Below, in pieces: positions 62,180 to 64,000 of a stretch of 64,000 nt of DNA. Every line of letters starts with the position of its first letter. The first letter of the stretch is position 1. Origin of the DNA: Asticcacaulis excentricus (GTDB taxonomy: Bacteria; Pseudomonadota; Alphaproteobacteria; Caulobacterales; Caulobacteraceae); the NCBI RefSeq assembly GCF_003966695.1, contig NZ_AP018827.1, positions 1,654,501 through 1,718,500 on the forward strand, given 5' to 3'. Both the position numbers and the translations under genes were made by a program. The notes under the pieces are model-generated. The model worked only from the letters and a program-made list of their open reading frames with translations. It did not search any database and was not told the DNA's origin.

Positions 62180-64000
62180 CTAGCCGCGGGCCAGATTGCG
62201 CAGCACGTAGGGCATGACGCCGCCGTTTTTGAAATATTCAAGCTCGGTCGGGGTGTCGATGCGGCAGCGGACCGGGAAACGGGCCACCTTGCCGTCCGAG
62301 GCGCGGAACAGCTCAACGATCAGTTCCTGACGCGGCTGGACGTTTTCGAGGCCGCGAATGGTGACGATTTCCTCACCCGTCAGGCCCAGCTTTTGCCAGC
62401 CGTCGATCTTGAACTGCAAGGGCAGGACGCCCATGCCGACCAGGTTGGAGCGGTGGATGCGCTCGAACGATTCGGCGATGACGGCGCGCACGCCCTGAAG
62501 CTTGGTGCCCTTGGCCGCCCAGTCGCGCGAGGAACCGGTGCCGTATTCCTTACCCGCGAAGATGACCATGCTGCGGCCTTCGGCCTTGTAGCGCATGGCG
62601 GCATCATAGATGGCCATGACGTCGCCCGACGGGAAGTGCTTGGTCACCCCGCCTTCGATGTCCGGCGTGATCTTGTTGCGGATGCGGATATTGGCGAAGG
62701 TGCCGCGCATCATGACTTCGTGGTGGCCGCGACGCGCGCCGTAGGAGTTGAACTCCGATACCGGCACGTCGTGGTTGGTCAGCCACTGACCGGCGGGCGA
62801 GGTCTTCTTGATCGAACCGGCCGGCGAAATGTGGTCGGTGGTGATCGAGTCGCCGAAGATGCCGAGCACGCGGGCTTCGACGATGTCGGTGACCTTTTCC
62901 GGCGTCATGGTCATGCCCTCGAAATAGGGCGGGTTGGCGACGTAGGTCGAGGTGGCGTCCCACTGATAGGTCTGACCGCCCGAAACGGAGATGGCCTGCC
63001 AGTGTTCATCGCCCTTGAAGACGTCGGCATAGCGGGCGCTGAACTTGTCATGGGTGACGTTGGCGCGCTGAATCTCGGCGATCTCGGCATTGGTGGGCCA
63101 GATGTCCTTGAGATAGACCGGCTCACCGTTGCTGCCGGTGCCCAGCGGATCGGTCGTCAGATTGACGTTCAGCGACCCGGCCAGCGCGTAAGCCACGACC
63201 AGCGGCGGCGAGGCCAGATAGTTGGCGCGCACGTCGGGGTTCACGCGGCCTTCGAAATTGCGGTTGCCCGACAGGACCGAGCAGGCGACGAGATCGGCTT
63301 CGTTGATGGCTGCCGAAATGGCTTCGGGCAGCGGGCCGGAATTGCCGATGCAGGTGGTGCAGCCATAGCCGGTCAGGTTGAAGCCCAGGGCATCGAGATC
63401 GGCGGTCAGGCCTGCGGCATTGAGGTAATCCGTGACGACCTGAGAACCGGGGGCCAGCGAGGTCTTAACCCACGGCTTGACGCTGAGGCCCAGTGCCTTG
63501 GCCTTACGCGCCACCAGACCGGCGGCGATCAGCACCGACGGGTTGGAGGTGTTGGTGCACGAGGTGATGGCGGCAATGACCACATCGCCGTGCTTGACGC
63601 TGTAGTCGGTGCCGGCGACGGCGGCCGAGCGGGTTTCGTCGCCCGCCTTGTTGAACTCACCGCTCAGGGCCTTGGCAAATTCCGATGCCGCGTCGGTCAG
63701 CAGCACGCGGTCCTGCGGACGCTTGGGACCGGCCAAAGACGGCAGCACGCCACCGAGGTCAAGCTCCAGCGTATCGGTGAAGACCGGATCGTTTTCCGGA
63801 TCGAGCCACAGGCCTTGCTGTTTGGCATAGGCTTCGACCAGGGCGACGCGGGCAGGCCCACGGTTGGTGGCCGTCAGGTAGTCGATGGTGGCCTGCGACA
63901 CCGGGAAGAAGCCGCAGGTGGCGCCATATTCCGGGGCCATATTGGCAATGGTCGCCTGATCTTCGAGCGACAGGGTGGTCAGGCCTTCGCCGAAATATTC
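62180..64000 (-). CDS. acnA: Aconitate hydratase A (5' end outside the window)
   Basis: Citrate-isocitrate isomerase of the AcnA/IRP type. 606 codons are present, entering the window at EYFGEGLTTLSLEDQATIAN and continuing MAPEYGATCGFFP. Fe-S cysteines: ITSCTNTSNPSVL, GYGCTTCIGNSGPLP. The swivel-domain motifs SVGGD-type TTDHISPAGSIKK and GKEYGTGSSRDWAAKG are intact. The native start lies beyond 64000, so about 290 residues are missing. With acnB it gives this organism both aconitase classes. Confidence 0.96.
   Translation of the reverse strand, partial: EYFGEGLTTLSLEDQATIANMAPEYGATCGFFPVSQATIDYLTATNRGPARVALVEAYAKQQGLWLDPENDPVFTDTLELDLGGVLPSLAGPKRPQDRVLLTDAASEFAKALSGEFNKAGDETRSAAVAGTDYSVKHGDVVIAAITSCTNTSNPSVLIAAGLVARKAKALGLSVKPWVKTSLAPGSQVVTDYLNAAGLTADLDALGFNLTGYGCTTCIGNSGPLPEAISAAINEADLVACSVLSGNRNFEGRVNPDVRANYLASPPLVVAYALAGSLNVNLTTDPLGTGSNGEPVYLKDIWPTNAEIAEIQRANVTHDKFSARYADVFKGDEHWQAISVSGGQTYQWDATSTYVANPPYFEGMTMTPEKVTDIVEARVLGIFGDSITTDHISPAGSIKKTSPAGQWLTNHDVPVSEFNSYGARRGHHEVMMRGTFANIRIRNKITPDIEGGVTKHFPSGDVMAIYDAAMRYKAEGRSMVIFAGKEYGTGSSRDWAAKGTKLQGVRAVIAESFERIHRSNLVGMGVLPLQFKIDGWQKLGLTGEEIVTIRGLENVQPRQELIVELFRASDGKVARFPVRCRIDTPTELEYFKNGGVMPYVLRNLARG

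Overview
The window is a high-GC alphaproteobacterial chromosome segment, most likely from the Caulobacterales and close to Asticcacaulis or Caulobacter. This rests on a PodJ-type polarity protein, the flmA/flmB/pseI flagellin-sugar genes, an ScfR-type regulator divergent from isocitrate lyase, the order rplU-rpmA-acetyltransferase-obg-nadD-rsfS-rlmH, and a LacI-controlled uronate cluster. The species assignment is inference. I see no rRNA, tRNA, prophage or CRISPR array.

Layout. 1-9.2 kb (minus strand): 5' part of leuA, a DinG/XPD-type Fe-S helicase, a TauE/SafE permease with its TIGR02186 partner, and a podJ-like gene. 9.4-13.7 kb: small membrane and secreted proteins of unknown role, a PAS_5 protein, a complete IS110-family element and a PPK2 polyphosphate kinase. 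13.8-19.3 kb: isocitrate lyase between two tiny ORFs, divergent from an ScfR-like regulator; an AraD1/GguC-type sugar-acid enzyme divergent from a FadR-type regulator. 19.4-22.6 kb: mtgA, a WD40 protein and a His-rich COG0523 GTPase (metal handling). 22.9-27.9 kb: ribosome and NAD block. 27.9-36.3 kb: HPr, envelope and secreted proteins (M2 dipeptidase lipoprotein, membrane-anchored trypsin-like protease, OmpA lipoprotein). 36.3-40.7 kb: WecG/TagA/CpsF glycosyltransferase plus pseudaminic acid genes. 41.4-48.5 kb: an FdhF/YdeP molybdenum oxidoreductase and the moaA-moaB-moeA cofactor operon. 48.8-51.7 kb: esterase, hydrolase and acetyltransferase. 51.9-58.1 kb: hexuronate catabolism (uxaA, uxuB, LacI regulator, uxaC) with a shared operator-like sequence. 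58.2-64 kb: two aconitases (acnB, and acnA running off the end) around a DUF2239/GIY-YIG pair.

The most striking observation is the IS110 element at 11577-12744. Its non-coding left end folds into two guide-bearing loops like an IS621-type bridge RNA. The donor guides match the element's own ends (9/9 and 6/6 bases). The target-side guide segments match, less completely, a palindromic chromosomal repeat. Removing the element rebuilds that repeat exactly at a CT core, and an uninterrupted second copy lies at 24117-24223.

Three families of intergenic palindromic repeats occur. Family A is GGGGAGG palindromes, mainly at gene ends. Family B is the two-hairpin repeat used as IS target. Family C is a three-hairpin element of about 135 bp with compensatory base changes, found only upstream of genes.
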